From: Pseudoalteromonas sp. A25
GTDB lineage: Bacteria > Pseudomonadota > Gammaproteobacteria > Enterobacterales > Alteromonadaceae
Assembly (NCBI RefSeq): GCF_009176705.1
Contig: NZ_AP021846.1
Coordinates: 2,016,001 to 2,080,000 of the forward strand
DNA: 64,000 bases
Direction: 5' to 3'
How positions within the stretch are numbered: the stretch's first letter is position 1; every line of letters starts with the position of its first letter. The notes beneath the pieces were generated by a model, which saw only the letters and a list, made by a program, of their open reading frames with translations, searched no databases and was not told where the DNA came from. Of the stretch, positions 55,709-64,000 are shown piece by piece. The position numbers and the translations under genes are program-made.

Positions 55709-55941
55709 TACATGGTCCCATGTTTGTGCTGATGTATAAAAAGTTTAAAATATTGACGACATCAGGCTGTAAAACTCATAGCTGAGATTATCTGCTTTTT
55801 CACGTCAATAGTCTTGGGTTAACTGAAAAAAGCGTTATTTTAACAGTGAAAACTTAATAAAAGGGTGAAATTTGTCAATTTTTACAACTCATGTGTTTTT
55901 TAGATGTTTTTATCAACACTTAAACAAAACGTGCATAGGGC

Positions 55942-56673
55942 TTATTCACTATTCGTACCTTGCAAGTTAAATGCATTTTTAAGGGAAATGATGACGTTTT
56001 TAGATGTCTTTAAACTCGCAACCACAAACAATTCATGAGTATCATTTATAGCAGATTGTCTTTTGTATAAATGAGCACGCGCTTTATCCGTTTTTTGAGT
56101 GGGAATATGTGAGGCAAATATTGTGTCTACCCTGCCCTTATCAAGCATTTGCCAAGCGCTCGCCATATCAGCCACCAACACCAAATTTTTGCCAACTTCA
56201 AACCCTAAGTTCGTGAGTTTGCTTTCTTCATAGCTGCCTCTAATGGCTACCGTGGTATACAAAAGTGCTTGCTCCATGCTCGTCAATTGTAAACTCGGTT
56301 TATCGAGCGTATAAAAGTCATAATTCAACGTAGTTAATTTAAATAACCAATGAAATAGGGGTGCTCGTTCTGGTGTTTTTGCCATTGAAAACAAAATGGT
56401 GTTGGGCTGAGTCAAGGTCATTTCATATGCGCGCGCCCATGGCACGATTTCAATAATAGGTTCAAAGCCAGCTAGCTCCAGCGCATTTTTTACAGTGGTA
56501 ACAGCGCTACCAGCAAGTGTGCCATCGGGTTCAACTATCGTATATGGTGCAAAGTGCTCTGTGTAAATATGCAGTCGAGTACGTTCAGCCAGCAAGCTCA
56601 ATGGCATACATAGCACCACAACACAAAGTAAACCTACAAAGGAGCGCACCATAAAGAATTTACATAACCTCAT
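55942..56673 (-). CDS. Periplasmic solute-binding protein, SBP_bac_3 family
   Basis: A 243-residue paralogue of the protein at 52758-53465, with a signal peptide (FVGLLCVVVLCMPLSLLA). The shared elements are IYTEHFAPYTIV, IVPWARAYEMTL, MAKTPERAPLFHWLFKL and RGSYEESKLTNLGFEVGK, then WQMLDKGRVDTIFASHIP. Again no permease or ATPase is near. It lies upstream of OsmC-YcaO on the same strand, with 233 bases between, so a separate promoter is likely. Confidence 0.85.
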   Translation of the reverse strand: MRLCKFFMVRSFVGLLCVVVLCMPLSLLAERTRLHIYTEHFAPYTIVEPDGTLAGSAVTTVKNALELAGFEPIIEIVPWARAYEMTLTQPNTILFSMAKTPERAPLFHWLFKLTTLNYDFYTLDKPSLQLTSMEQALLYTTVAIRGSYEESKLTNLGFEVGKNLVLVADMASAWQMLDKGRVDTIFASHIPTQKTDKARAHLYKRQSAINDTHELFVVASLKTSKNVIISLKNAFNLQGTNSE

Positions 56674-56942
56674 TTTTCATTAAGTTTAGTTATGCCTGCT
56701 ATGAATGCCAAATTACGCGGCCAGTGGGCGTTGCAAATGCAATGAACTAGATAGTTTATACACTGTTTAGATTTCAACAGCCTTTTGAGGTCATACTCAC
56801 TTCCAATATATCTTAAACACATTAGGTTTTACCCTTCCCCTCACAATATGCGACAATAAGCGCTGATTTTTTGCTAATACAGTTATCTAATAACAACGAA
56901 AAGCTGACTTAACATAATGAACGTGAAAGGTTTAAGCCCTCT

Positions 56943-58394
56943 ATGGCAACACAAGAACAAGGCCTAACTGGCCCTACTATCTATTGGCACGATTACGAGA
57001 CTTTCGGTGCGTCCCCGCAAAAAGATCGACCGAGCCAATTTGCAGGTATTCGTACCGACCTTGATTTAAACATTATCGGCGAACCTTTAATCGAGTATTG
57101 CAAGCCCGCCCCAGATTACTTGCCTCAGCCAGAGGCCTGTTTGATCACTGGGATCACCCCGCAACATGCCCTCAAGCATGGCTTAAATGAAGCCGAGTTT
57201 ATGGCCAAAATTCATGCTGAATTCAGTCGTCCAGATACCTGTGTAGCAGGTTATAACAGCATTCGATTTGATGACGAAGTGACGCGTTACAGCTTATATC
57301 GTAATTTTTATGACCCATATGAACGAGAATGGCAAAATGGCAACAGCCGCTGGGATATTATAGATTTGGTGCGCGCTTGTTATGCGCTGCGCCCTGAAGG
57401 CATCGAGTGGCCATTAAAAGATGACGGTACGCCAAGCTTTAAACTTGAACATTTAACCGTTGCCAATGGTATTGAACACAGTGCGGCACACGATGCACTA
57501 AGTGATGTGACTGCAACCATTGCGCTGGCTAAGCTAATTAAAGAAAAACAGCCTAAGCTGTATCAGTTTTTCTTTGGATTGCGTAACAAAAAAGCGCTGT
57601 TGGATATGGTCGATGTGTACAATATGCAACCGCTGGTTCACAGCTCATCGCGCATTCCAGCAAGCCAAGGCTGTACCACTTGGGTCGCCCCAATGAGCTT
57701 TCATCCAGTTAATAAAAACGCCCTGGTGTGCTTTAACCTAACGCACAGCCCACAAGTACTACTCGATTTATCGGTTGAGCAATTGCGCGAACGTTTATAT
57801 ACCAAACATACCGACTTAGCAGAAGGTGAGCAACCGCTTGGTTTAAAGTTGGTGCACGTTAACAAGTGCCCAATACTAGCACCCGCCAAAACTTTGCTGC
57901 CCGAAAATGCCGCTCGTTTAGGTATTGATAGAGCGCAGTGCTTAGAGCATCTTAAAGTACTGAAAGCACATCCCGAGCTCAGAGACAAAGTTGCACAAGT
58001 GTTTAATGAACAAGGGGACTTTAGCGCAACAACCAACCCTGACTATCAACTATATAATGGCTTTACTAGCAAGGCTGACAAGGCTAAATTTGCGATTATT
58101 CGCCAAGCTCAGCCGCAAGCGCTTGGTACACTCAACTTAGAGTTTGAAGATGCTAAGTTTTCAACCATGTTGTTTCGTTATCGCGCGCGTAATTGGCCAG
58201 AAACACTGAGCCCACATGAGCTTGATGTGTGGCGCAAATACTGCCAAAACAAACTAATGCATGGCGAAGATAACCCTTCTATTAGTGCCGAAGACTTTAT
58301 GCTGACACTTGAGAATTTAGTGCATGAAAACGAGGGCAATGAAAAAAACCTAAGTATCTTAAAAGCTCTATACCATTACGCTCAGAGCTTATAA
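56943..58394 (+). CDS. sbcB: Exodeoxyribonuclease I
   Basis: A processive 3'-5' single-strand DNA exonuclease used in recombination and mismatch repair. The 483-residue protein starts the DnaQ-like fold with IYWHDYETFGASPQKDRPSQFAG (catalytic Asp, Glu) and continues with YNSIRFDDEV, and HDALSDVTATIALAKLI (His/Asp). The SH3-like and helical C-terminal parts match the E. coli enzyme in length (475 residues). The upstream region has no strong ribosome site. It converges with the dehydrogenase gene at 58448. Confidence 0.95.
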   Translation: MATQEQGLTGPTIYWHDYETFGASPQKDRPSQFAGIRTDLDLNIIGEPLIEYCKPAPDYLPQPEACLITGITPQHALKHGLNEAEFMAKIHAEFSRPDTCVAGYNSIRFDDEVTRYSLYRNFYDPYEREWQNGNSRWDIIDLVRACYALRPEGIEWPLKDDGTPSFKLEHLTVANGIEHSAAHDALSDVTATIALAKLIKEKQPKLYQFFFGLRNKKALLDMVDVYNMQPLVHSSSRIPASQGCTTWVAPMSFHPVNKNALVCFNLTHSPQVLLDLSVEQLRERLYTKHTDLAEGEQPLGLKLVHVNKCPILAPAKTLLPENAARLGIDRAQCLEHLKVLKAHPELRDKVAQVFNEQGDFSATTNPDYQLYNGFTSKADKAKFAIIRQAQPQALGTLNLEFEDAKFSTMLFRYRARNWPETLSPHELDVWRKYCQNKLMHGEDNPSISAEDFMLTLENLVHENEGNEKNLSILKALYHYAQSL

Positions 58395-58401
58395 GTTACA
58401 C

Positions 58402-58431
58402 AAAAATGCCGAACCCTAGTTCGGCACTTTT
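58402..58431. terminator. Bidirectional terminator between sbcB and the dehydrogenase gene
   Basis: TGCCGAAC / GTTCGGCA (58407-58414 with 58419-58426), with A-run upstream and T-run downstream, so both strands have a U-tail. It serves the two convergent genes. Confidence 0.85.
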
Positions 58432-58447
58432 AGTGAAGTGAAAAAAG

Positions 58448-59332
58448 TTATTTTTTGTCGTGAATTGCGTCCAAACGTGCCAATAAGCTTGATGTATCGA
58501 AGCGACCACCTCCAAGCGCTTGCACGTCAGCATAGTATTGGTCCACCATGGCTGTAAGTGGAATAGATGCACCATTGTTACGCGCTTCGTCTAGTGCTAT
58601 GCCTAAGTCTTTGCGCATCCAATCAACCGCAAAGCCAAATTCATATTCACCCGCAAGCATTGTTTTGTAGCGGTTTTCCATTTGCCATGAACCCGCAGCG
58701 CCTTTTGAGATGGTCTCAATCACTTTTTCACCATCAAGACCTGCTTGTTTTGCAAAGTGTAGCCCTTCAGCTAAGCCTTGAACCACACCAGCTATGCAGA
58801 TCTGATTCACCATTTTACAGGTTTGCCCGCTGCCGACTTTACCAAGCAACTGAGAAAACTTACTATAAGCTGCCATAATATCTTTAACACGTTCAAAATC
58901 AGACTGCTCGCCACCAACCATGACCGTCAGTACTCCATTCTCAGCACCCGCTTGACCACCAGACACGGGGGCATCTAAGAACGCGATATTCTTTTTTGCG
59001 GCGTGATTAGCAACTTCAATAGCTACTTTTGCTGATGTTGTTGTGTGATCGACTAAAATAGCGCCCTCTTGCATACCCGCAAGTACACCCGTTTCTCCAT
59101 AAACAACCGAACGTAAGTCATCATCATTACCTACGCACATAAATACGATATCCGCGTCTTTTGCTGCCTCTACGGGCGTATTTGCATAGCCGCTTTGATG
59201 TTCACTGGCCCATTTTTGCGCCTTTTCTACGGTGCGGTTATACACGCACACTTGATGACCTGCACGGGCCAAGTGCCCAGCCATTGGGTAACCCATCACT
59301 CCAAGTCCTATGAATGCAACTTTCATTGACAT
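58448..59332 (-). CDS. Beta-hydroxyacid dehydrogenase (3-hydroxyisobutyrate / tartronate semialdehyde reductase family)
   Basis: A 294-residue NAD(P)-dependent oxidoreductase. The nucleotide site is FIGLGVMGYPMAGHLARAG, the substrate loop is DAPVSGGQAGAENGVLTVMVGG, and the catalytic Lys is in GSGQTCKMVNQICIAG. The family includes GarR, MmsB and succinic semialdehyde reductases; VNQICIAGVVQGLAEGLHFAKQAGLD is shared by these. The exact substrate is not decided by sequence. AGGAC lies before the ATG at 59332. It is monocistronic. Confidence 0.9.
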   Translation of the reverse strand: MSMKVAFIGLGVMGYPMAGHLARAGHQVCVYNRTVEKAQKWASEHQSGYANTPVEAAKDADIVFMCVGNDDDLRSVVYGETGVLAGMQEGAILVDHTTTSAKVAIEVANHAAKKNIAFLDAPVSGGQAGAENGVLTVMVGGEQSDFERVKDIMAAYSKFSQLLGKVGSGQTCKMVNQICIAGVVQGLAEGLHFAKQAGLDGEKVIETISKGAAGSWQMENRYKTMLAGEYEFGFAVDWMRKDLGIALDEARNNGASIPLTAMVDQYYADVQALGGGRFDTSSLLARLDAIHDKK

Positions 59333-59471
59333 AATTCTGTCCTATTTCGCTGTTATGGTATCGAGAATGGAGTTTTTATACCCAACTCAACTGGGTATAG
59401 CAAATGAAAAGCTATAAATAACTTATGAAAGAACTTAATACTAGAATTAGCGAGCAAGGAGTCTGAGCGCT

Positions 59472-59987
59472 ATGGAAACTATACATCGCTACAGTGTAAA
59501 ACTTATCAATGGTGAAACGCTCGCACTGAAGCAACTTGAAGGTAAAACCGTACTAATCGTGAATATTGCGAGCAAATGCAGTTTTGCGCCACAATTGAGT
59601 GCTTTAGAAAAACTTTATCGACAATATCAAAGCTATGGCTTTGAAATTTTGGCATTCCCATGTAACCAGTTTGGTCGCAATGAGCCACTAGAAGGCGCTA
59701 TGCTAAATGAGTTTTATAAAAGTCATTTCGGCTTAAGCTTTATTGTATGTGATAAAGTGCATGTCAATGGACCTGAAGCGCACCCTTTATTTAATTATTT
59801 AAAATCAAATACTAGAGGAATTGCACAAAACCGTGCAATTAAATGGAACTTTACCAAGTTTTTAGTAAACTCACAGGGAGAGCTGGTTTCTAGGTACGCG
59901 CCAAGGACCAAACCAGACACATTAAAACCGGTCATTGAGAGTCAATTAAATGATGAAAGTAGCCCTATTCAGTTCGCAAAACTATGA
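59472..59987 (+). CDS. Glutathione peroxidase (thiol peroxidase, GPx family)
   Basis: A 171-residue peroxidase that removes peroxides, in bacteria usually with thioredoxin. The peroxidatic Cys36 is in NIASKCSFAPQ, where most homologues have NVASKCGFTPQ; the Gln of FPCNQFG and Trp of IKWNFTKFLV complete the catalytic tetrad. The Cys of FPCNQ is the usual resolving residue position. It overlaps the D-lactate dehydrogenase gene by 38 bases, so the two are on one transcript. Confidence 0.93.
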   Translation: METIHRYSVKLINGETLALKQLEGKTVLIVNIASKCSFAPQLSALEKLYRQYQSYGFEILAFPCNQFGRNEPLEGAMLNEFYKSHFGLSFIVCDKVHVNGPEAHPLFNYLKSNTRGIAQNRAIKWNFTKFLVNSQGELVSRYAPRTKPDTLKPVIESQLNDESSPIQFAKL

Positions 59988-60936
59988 GAAACCTTTTTTT
60001 TCAAAGGCATTAAATACACACCCTGATATTGAATTGCATTACTTTACAGAATCGCTAAATGAACAAACTGTTGCATTGTGCCAAGGATTTGATGCGGTGT
60101 GTGCTTTTGTTAACGACACATTAAATGGCGCTGTACTAGCTGAGCTAGCTGAATACGGTATTCAAGCTGTTGCGTTACGTTGTGCAGGCTTTAACAATGT
60201 TGACACCAAAGCTGCTAACGCTTTAGGAATTAAAGTAATGCGCGTGCCAGCATATAGTCCTGAGGCTGTTGCTGAGCACTGTATTGCTTTGATGCTTACA
60301 CTAAGCCGCAAAACCCACAAAGCCTATAACCGAGTACGTGAAGACAACTTTGATCTTAATGGTTTGTTGGGTTTTAACCTGCATAACAAAACGGTGGGTG
60401 TTGTTGGCGCAGGCAAAATTGGTCAAGCGCTTATTTCAATTCTAAATGGCTTTGGCGCTAATGTATTGGTATATGACCCAAATGTTGGCGAAGGCTCATA
60501 TACATTAAGCTCCTTTGATATGCTGCTTGAACAAAGTGACATCATTAGCCTAAATTGCCCATTAAGTGAAACCACCCATCACATGATTGATGATGCTGCA
60601 TTTGCCAAAATGAAACCAGGTGTCATGCTCATCAACACCTCTCGTGGCGCACTTATCGATACGCCTGCATGTATTCGAGCGCTCAAAAATAGAACTCTTG
60701 GTTATCTGGGCTTAGACGTATACGAGCAAGAGTCAGAGCTATTTTTCAAAAATCGTAGCGACGAAATTATTCAAGATGACGTATTTATGCGTTTGGTGAG
60801 TTTTCCAAATGTATTGATCACAGGCCATCAAGGCTTTTTTACGCAAGAAGCCCTTGAACAGATAGCCAATGTAACACTGTTTAACTTACAACAAGTGTTA
60901 GACGGTCAAGTAGAGCCAACAAATCAGGTTCTTTAA
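59950..60936 (+). CDS. ldhA: D-lactate dehydrogenase (2-hydroxyacid dehydrogenase)
   Basis: A 328-residue NAD-dependent enzyme that interconverts pyruvate and D-lactate in fermentation. The opening MKVALFSSQNYEKPFF is close to the LdhA pattern. The nucleotide fold is VVGAGKIGQALISIL; the catalytic Arg is in NTSRGALIDTP, the Glu in DVYEQESELFF, and the His in LITGHQGFFTQEAL. The start is placed inside the end of the glutathione peroxidase gene (overlap 38 bases). GAGAG lies before the two possible ATGs at 59950 and 59953. Confidence 0.93.
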   Translation: MMKVALFSSQNYEKPFFSKALNTHPDIELHYFTESLNEQTVALCQGFDAVCAFVNDTLNGAVLAELAEYGIQAVALRCAGFNNVDTKAANALGIKVMRVPAYSPEAVAEHCIALMLTLSRKTHKAYNRVREDNFDLNGLLGFNLHNKTVGVVGAGKIGQALISILNGFGANVLVYDPNVGEGSYTLSSFDMLLEQSDIISLNCPLSETTHHMIDDAAFAKMKPGVMLINTSRGALIDTPACIRALKNRTLGYLGLDVYEQESELFFKNRSDEIIQDDVFMRLVSFPNVLITGHQGFFTQEALEQIANVTLFNLQQVLDGQVEPTNQVL

Positions 60937-60941
60937 CGAAT

Positions 60942-60975
60942 AAAAAATGGGAACAAACATGCTTTGCTCCCATTT
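60942..60975. terminator. Terminator between ldhA and the EamA gene
   Basis: AAATGGGA / TCCCATTT (60945-60952 with 60968-60975), loop of 15 bases. On the minus strand a T run follows, so it ends the EamA transcript and probably also ldhA. Confidence 0.75.
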
Positions 60976-60982
60976 AAAAAAG

Positions 60983-61876
60983 TTACCCTAGCAGCAGTAC
61001 ACCGACCCCAATAACCGCGAGAATACCGCCAAGCACCATATTGACAGTAACCGGCTCTTTTTTAATAAACCCAATTGTCATGACCATAAGTGGCGCTGTT
61101 GCAAAAATAGTTTGTGCAACAGCTGGGTCAGTATGTTTAACCGATAGAAGTTGTAACCACAAGCCAATAAACGTGCCAAAAAATATCGCTGTTAACAGCC
61201 ATCCTCTACCATCTACTTCATGAATTCTAATTGCATGCTTAAAACTATGCTCTTTCAACAGCACAACAATAATAGCAACACAAAACGTACCACTTAAGAG
61301 CCTAATCAAAGCCGCCCACAGACTACTGGTTTGCTCAACATTCATCGCCCCTTTTGACATAACCATGCCTGCCGCCTGACACAAAGCTGCAAGCAGAGCA
61401 AAGCATATTCCTTTTATATAAATACGACGCTCTAAATCCGGTAGTATTTGCCTAGGTTTAAGCGCAATCAAAACACCAACAATAGTAACTACAATACCAA
61501 GCCATGCCTGTAACGATAGATAAGTTCCTAACATAACTATATTAAGCAATCCGGCAATGGCAGGGGCAAATGACTCTATGATCAGGGTCCTAGCTGGTCC
61601 GATATTTCTTAGCGCTGCAAAATATGCACTGTCGCCTATCGCAATACCAATTACGCCACTGGATATCAACCAATACCAGCTTTGTACGTTACCTGGGGCT
61701 TGCCAATCTTGCATAACAATGATGGCTGATATCATCATAACCCCAGCAATCACGCCCTTACTTACGTTAAGCTCAAAGGGTGTCAAGCTGTGGCTAAAGC
61801 GTTTATAAAGCAAGGTTGAGCTTGCCCAAACGAATGCTGCCATGATCGCAGCTAACTCTCCAATTCCTATTTGCAT
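60983..61876 (-). CDS. EamA family (DMT) transporter
   Basis: A 297-residue inner-membrane exporter-type protein with ten predicted membrane helices and two EamA repeats (about residues 8-140 and 155-295). The first repeat opens with ELAAIMAAFVWASSTLLYKRF and contains GDSAYFAALRNIGPARTLII; the second ends AVIGVGVLLLG. Members export amino acids, metabolites or drugs; the substrate cannot be predicted. It is divergent from the solute-binding gene at 62064. Confidence 0.88.
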   Translation of the reverse strand: MQIGIGELAAIMAAFVWASSTLLYKRFSHSLTPFELNVSKGVIAGVMMISAIIVMQDWQAPGNVQSWYWLISSGVIGIAIGDSAYFAALRNIGPARTLIIESFAPAIAGLLNIVMLGTYLSLQAWLGIVVTIVGVLIALKPRQILPDLERRIYIKGICFALLAALCQAAGMVMSKGAMNVEQTSSLWAALIRLLSGTFCVAIIVVLLKEHSFKHAIRIHEVDGRGWLLTAIFFGTFIGLWLQLLSVKHTDPAVAQTIFATAPLMVMTIGFIKKEPVTVNMVLGGILAVIGVGVLLLG

Positions 61877-62063
61877 TTATCTTACTTGTTATTTTTTTCT
61901 TAATTATGCAATGATGATGCTTTGATATAAATAAAACTAGATAAATATAGGTTGAGCTAATAGCTTGTTAGACTACTCATCATTAAGATATAAATATTAA
62001 AATTCCTTTATAAGGATACACTTTCTTTCAGCTCAGCTAAAATTAGTACGTTATAAGTTTGGA

Positions 62064-62843
62064 ATGACAAATTTGCACACATCAATAAAAACCCTCTCTT
62101 TCATTTTAATGGCCATCATTACGCATAGTGTAAATGCGCAACAATGCGACCATGTAGTAAAACTTGGCCTAGTGGCCGATTGGCCTCCACTCACTTATTT
62201 TGACAAGGACGAGGCTAAAGGTTTAGATATTGAAATTGCGAAAATGGTGTTCTCGTCAATAGATGTCTGTGTCGATTACGTACGCCTGCCCTCTAGTGCA
62301 CGCGCATTGGGCCAAATGGAAAGAGGTGATATCGATGTTGCCGTCATGGTCAGTTACACCAACGAACGTGCAAAATATGGCTATTTTTCAAAACCATATA
62401 GAAATGAAACTATGCGTTTATTTAGCTACTCACAAGCGCAGCCTATAGCTAACCTACGCCAACTACTGGACCAACAAAAAACGATAGGCTTAAGTATTGG
62501 CTCTTTTTATGGTGAAGAGTTACAACAACTTACCGGTGACAGCCGTTATCAACCACAACTCGTACAAATATCTAGCGCTGATCGCCGAGCAGAAATGCTC
62601 ATTAAAAAGCGAGTAGATTTCATTGTTGATGATTTAATTACCGGCCTTTATATGATGAAAACTAAAGGATACAAAAACATTAACGCTTGGCCATATATTG
62701 TTCATGACAATCAGGTTCATTTTCTCATACGTAAAAGTTCAGAAAACAAAGAGGTATTAGCCAAAGTAAATAAAGCGATTGAGGTATTAGGTCCAAAAAT
62801 CGATGCCCTGGTGGCGCAGTTTACAAAAAGCGGGCCTAACTGA
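62064..62843 (+). CDS. Periplasmic solute-binding protein, SBP_bac_3 family
   Basis: A 259-residue protein with a signal peptide (LSFILMAIITHSVNA-QQ). The mature part VVKLGLVADWPPLTYFDKDEAKGLDIEIAK is the typical ligand-site start. ERGDIDVAVMVSYTNER and YFSKPYRNETM follow, as in BvgS/HisJ-like binding domains. It is the most canonical of the five such proteins here, but again no transporter genes are adjacent. Its stop codon overlaps the stop of the facing kinase gene by 8 bases. Confidence 0.85.
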   Translation: MTNLHTSIKTLSFILMAIITHSVNAQQCDHVVKLGLVADWPPLTYFDKDEAKGLDIEIAKMVFSSIDVCVDYVRLPSSARALGQMERGDIDVAVMVSYTNERAKYGYFSKPYRNETMRLFSYSQAQPIANLRQLLDQQKTIGLSIGSFYGEELQQLTGDSRYQPQLVQISSADRRAEMLIKKRVDFIVDDLITGLYMMKTKGYKNINAWPYIVHDNQVHFLIRKSSENKEVLAKVNKAIEVLGPKIDALVAQFTKSGPN

Positions 62844-64000
62844 CAGCATTTGTTTGACTTGAACTTGAAATTGCCTTCTCCATAGCTATCACTAATTCTT
62901 TGATATGCCCTTGGATTTCATCCTCTGTACATTTGTTTTTAAGCATTGTATCTATCTTTGACGCAATGTTTTGTATCTCGACACACTCAAACATACCAGC
63001 AGTGCCTTTAATTGCATGTATTGATTTACTTAGCCCATCTAAGTCATGGTATTTCATTTGATTTTGAATTTGTACTTTTTGCTCATATAGTCCAGCGATG
63101 TATTTATTTTTTAGCTGCTCAAACTCAGCATTAGGAATATCAATCTCTTGCGTGACAGCTATATTCAAGTAATGGCTTATTTTTTTACTAAACTCAACTC
63201 TATCAATCGGCTTAGAGAGATGATCTGTAAAACCCAACTTAAGATACCGCTCAATTTCATGCTGCATAGTATTCGCGGTCAATGCCAAAATAGGCGCGCA
63301 GCACCCTGTCGCTTGTATAAAGGTCAAAGCTTGCTCGCCATCCATAACTGGCATTTGAATATCCATTAATATTAAATCGTAGTCATTCTCAAGCACAGCT
63401 TGCACCGCAAGTTGTCCATTTTCTACCGCGGTAACATTTAATCCCATACGTTCCAAAATACGCTGAATAAGTTTGCTATTATCAGAGTGGTCCTCCGCTA
63501 GCAATACATCCCCTTTTAAGTCTGTATTTACTTTTTCTGCGGCAGGCTCTTTAACTGGATTACTATTTGCTAGTTCTTCAAAACTATTTACCCAACGCGT
63601 GTTATCCGTTGTGAAAAGCCCTAAACTCAATGTAAATACCGTACCAGAGCCAACTTCACTCACTACCGAAATGTCACCATTGAGCTTATTTGCCAAATTT
63701 CGAGAGATATTCAAACCCAAGCCCGTTCCACCATATTTGCGTGATGTTGAAGAGTCAGCCTGATAAAATGCACTAAATAGCTCTTTTTGCTCCGTAGAAG
63801 TCATACCTATACCAGTATCAGTTACTGAAATCTTTAGCACATCGTCAGAACAAGAAACATCAATGGTTATTTTTCCTACAGTGGTAAATTTTAACGCATT
63901 TGACGTTAGGTTAAGCAATATCTGTCGTAATCGAGTTGGGTCAATGACAATATAATCAGGCAAAGGAAAGCGATATTTAAGCTCAAACTCTAAACCTTTA
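62836..64000 (-). CDS. Hybrid sensor histidine kinase, C-terminal part, cut by window edge
   Basis: The visible ~388 residues are the end of a hybrid kinase: HATPase domain (N-box RQILLNLTSNALKF, G1 VTDTGIGMT, G2 GGTGLGLNIS), a receiver (VLLAEDHSDN; phospho-Asp in YDLILMDIQMPVMDGE; Lys in HLSKPID), and an HPt domain with phospho-His in SIHAIKGTAGMFEC. The frame continues in phase to base 64000 and beyond, so the sensor and HisKA parts lie outside. This is the BarA/LuxQ-type domain order. Confidence 0.92.
   Translation of the reverse strand, partial: KGLEFELKYRFPLPDYIVIDPTRLRQILLNLTSNALKFTTVGKITIDVSCSDDVLKISVTDTGIGMTSTEQKELFSAFYQADSSTSRKYGGTGLGLNISRNLANKLNGDISVVSEVGSGTVFTLSLGLFTTDNTRWVNSFEELANSNPVKEPAAEKVNTDLKGDVLLAEDHSDNSKLIQRILERMGLNVTAVENGQLAVQAVLENDYDLILMDIQMPVMDGEQALTFIQATGCCAPILALTANTMQHEIERYLKLGFTDHLSKPIDRVEFSKKISHYLNIAVTQEIDIPNAEFEQLKNKYIAGLYEQKVQIQNQMKYHDLDGLSKSIHAIKGTAGMFECVEIQNIASKIDTMLKNKCTEDEIQGHIKELVIAMEKAISSSSQTNAVS

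Noticed and set aside
1..64000. CRISPR array, prophage, integron or complete insertion sequence
   Set aside because: No regularly spaced repeats, phage structural genes, integrase or transposase genes were seen; the only mobile-type elements are the two MITE-like copies.

Overview
The window looks like chromosomal DNA of a marine gammaproteobacterium of the order Alteromonadales, most likely Pseudoalteromonas or a close relative. The reasons are the AT-rich composition, the core gene order serC-aroA-cmk-rpsA-ihfB-lapA-lapB-pyrF next to gyrA, ubiG and nrdAB-yfaE, several families typical of this group (DUF3718, DUF3080, DUF445, the OsmC-YcaO fusion, solitary SBP_bac_3 proteins), and large secreted hydrolases. 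The genus is inferred from family content, not from a database search.

Layout. 1-2.3 kb: 3' part of a GH3 glucosidase gene. 2.5 kb: a 162-bp MITE-like element. 2.7-6.2 kb: accessory envelope and periplasmic genes (MBL-fold lipoprotein, two unrecognised proteins, a solitary solute-binding protein). 6.3-9.5 kb: a small proline/hydroxyproline-type catabolic unit (ketimine reductase family, Xaa-Pro peptidase, GntR/FCD regulator) with a conspicuous operator/promoter. 9.5-11.9 kb: quinone oxidoreductase, a small secreted protein and a secreted gluzincin-like protein. 11.9-18.3 kb: a four-gene adaptor-RND pump-response regulator-histidine kinase operon, preceded by an unannotated 31-codon leader ORF and three CTTAA boxes. 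18.4-34.4 kb: housekeeping block (pyrF to gyrA on the minus strand; ubiG, a HAD phosphatase, nrdA, nrdB and yfaE on the plus strand) with DnaA and NrdR boxes before nrdA. 34.5-45.4 kb: mixed small genes, including an amidohydrolase pair in which one partner lost its metal ligands, an HNH-like Cys-rich protein, a fructosamine-kinase homologue with both catalytic Asp residues changed to Asn, riboflavin synthase, a MATE pump and a DUF3080 lipoprotein. 45.5-46.0 kb: two tandem tRNA-Val(GAC) genes, then the second MITE copy. 46.2-51.8 kb: two large secreted proteases (M6, S8) and a patatin. 51.8-56.7 kb: an OsmC-YcaO fusion among three solitary solute-binding proteins. 56.9-64 kb: sbcB, a beta-hydroxyacid dehydrogenase, glutathione peroxidase, D-lactate dehydrogenase, an EamA exporter, another solute-binding protein and the C-terminal part of a hybrid histidine kinase cut by the window edge.

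How it fits together. The biology is that of a heterotrophic marine copiotroph: secreted glucosidase and proteases release sugars and peptides, the Xaa-Pro peptidase/ketimine reductase unit would process proline-rich peptides, and the core block supplies nucleotide, aromatic amino acid, ubiquinone and envelope functions. I found no prophage, CRISPR array, integron or complete insertion sequence. I did not find a clear new multi-gene system. The strongest leads are the leader ORF and boxes of the RND operon, the operator of the Xaa-Pro peptidase unit, the two likely catalytically impaired enzymes, and the MITE family.
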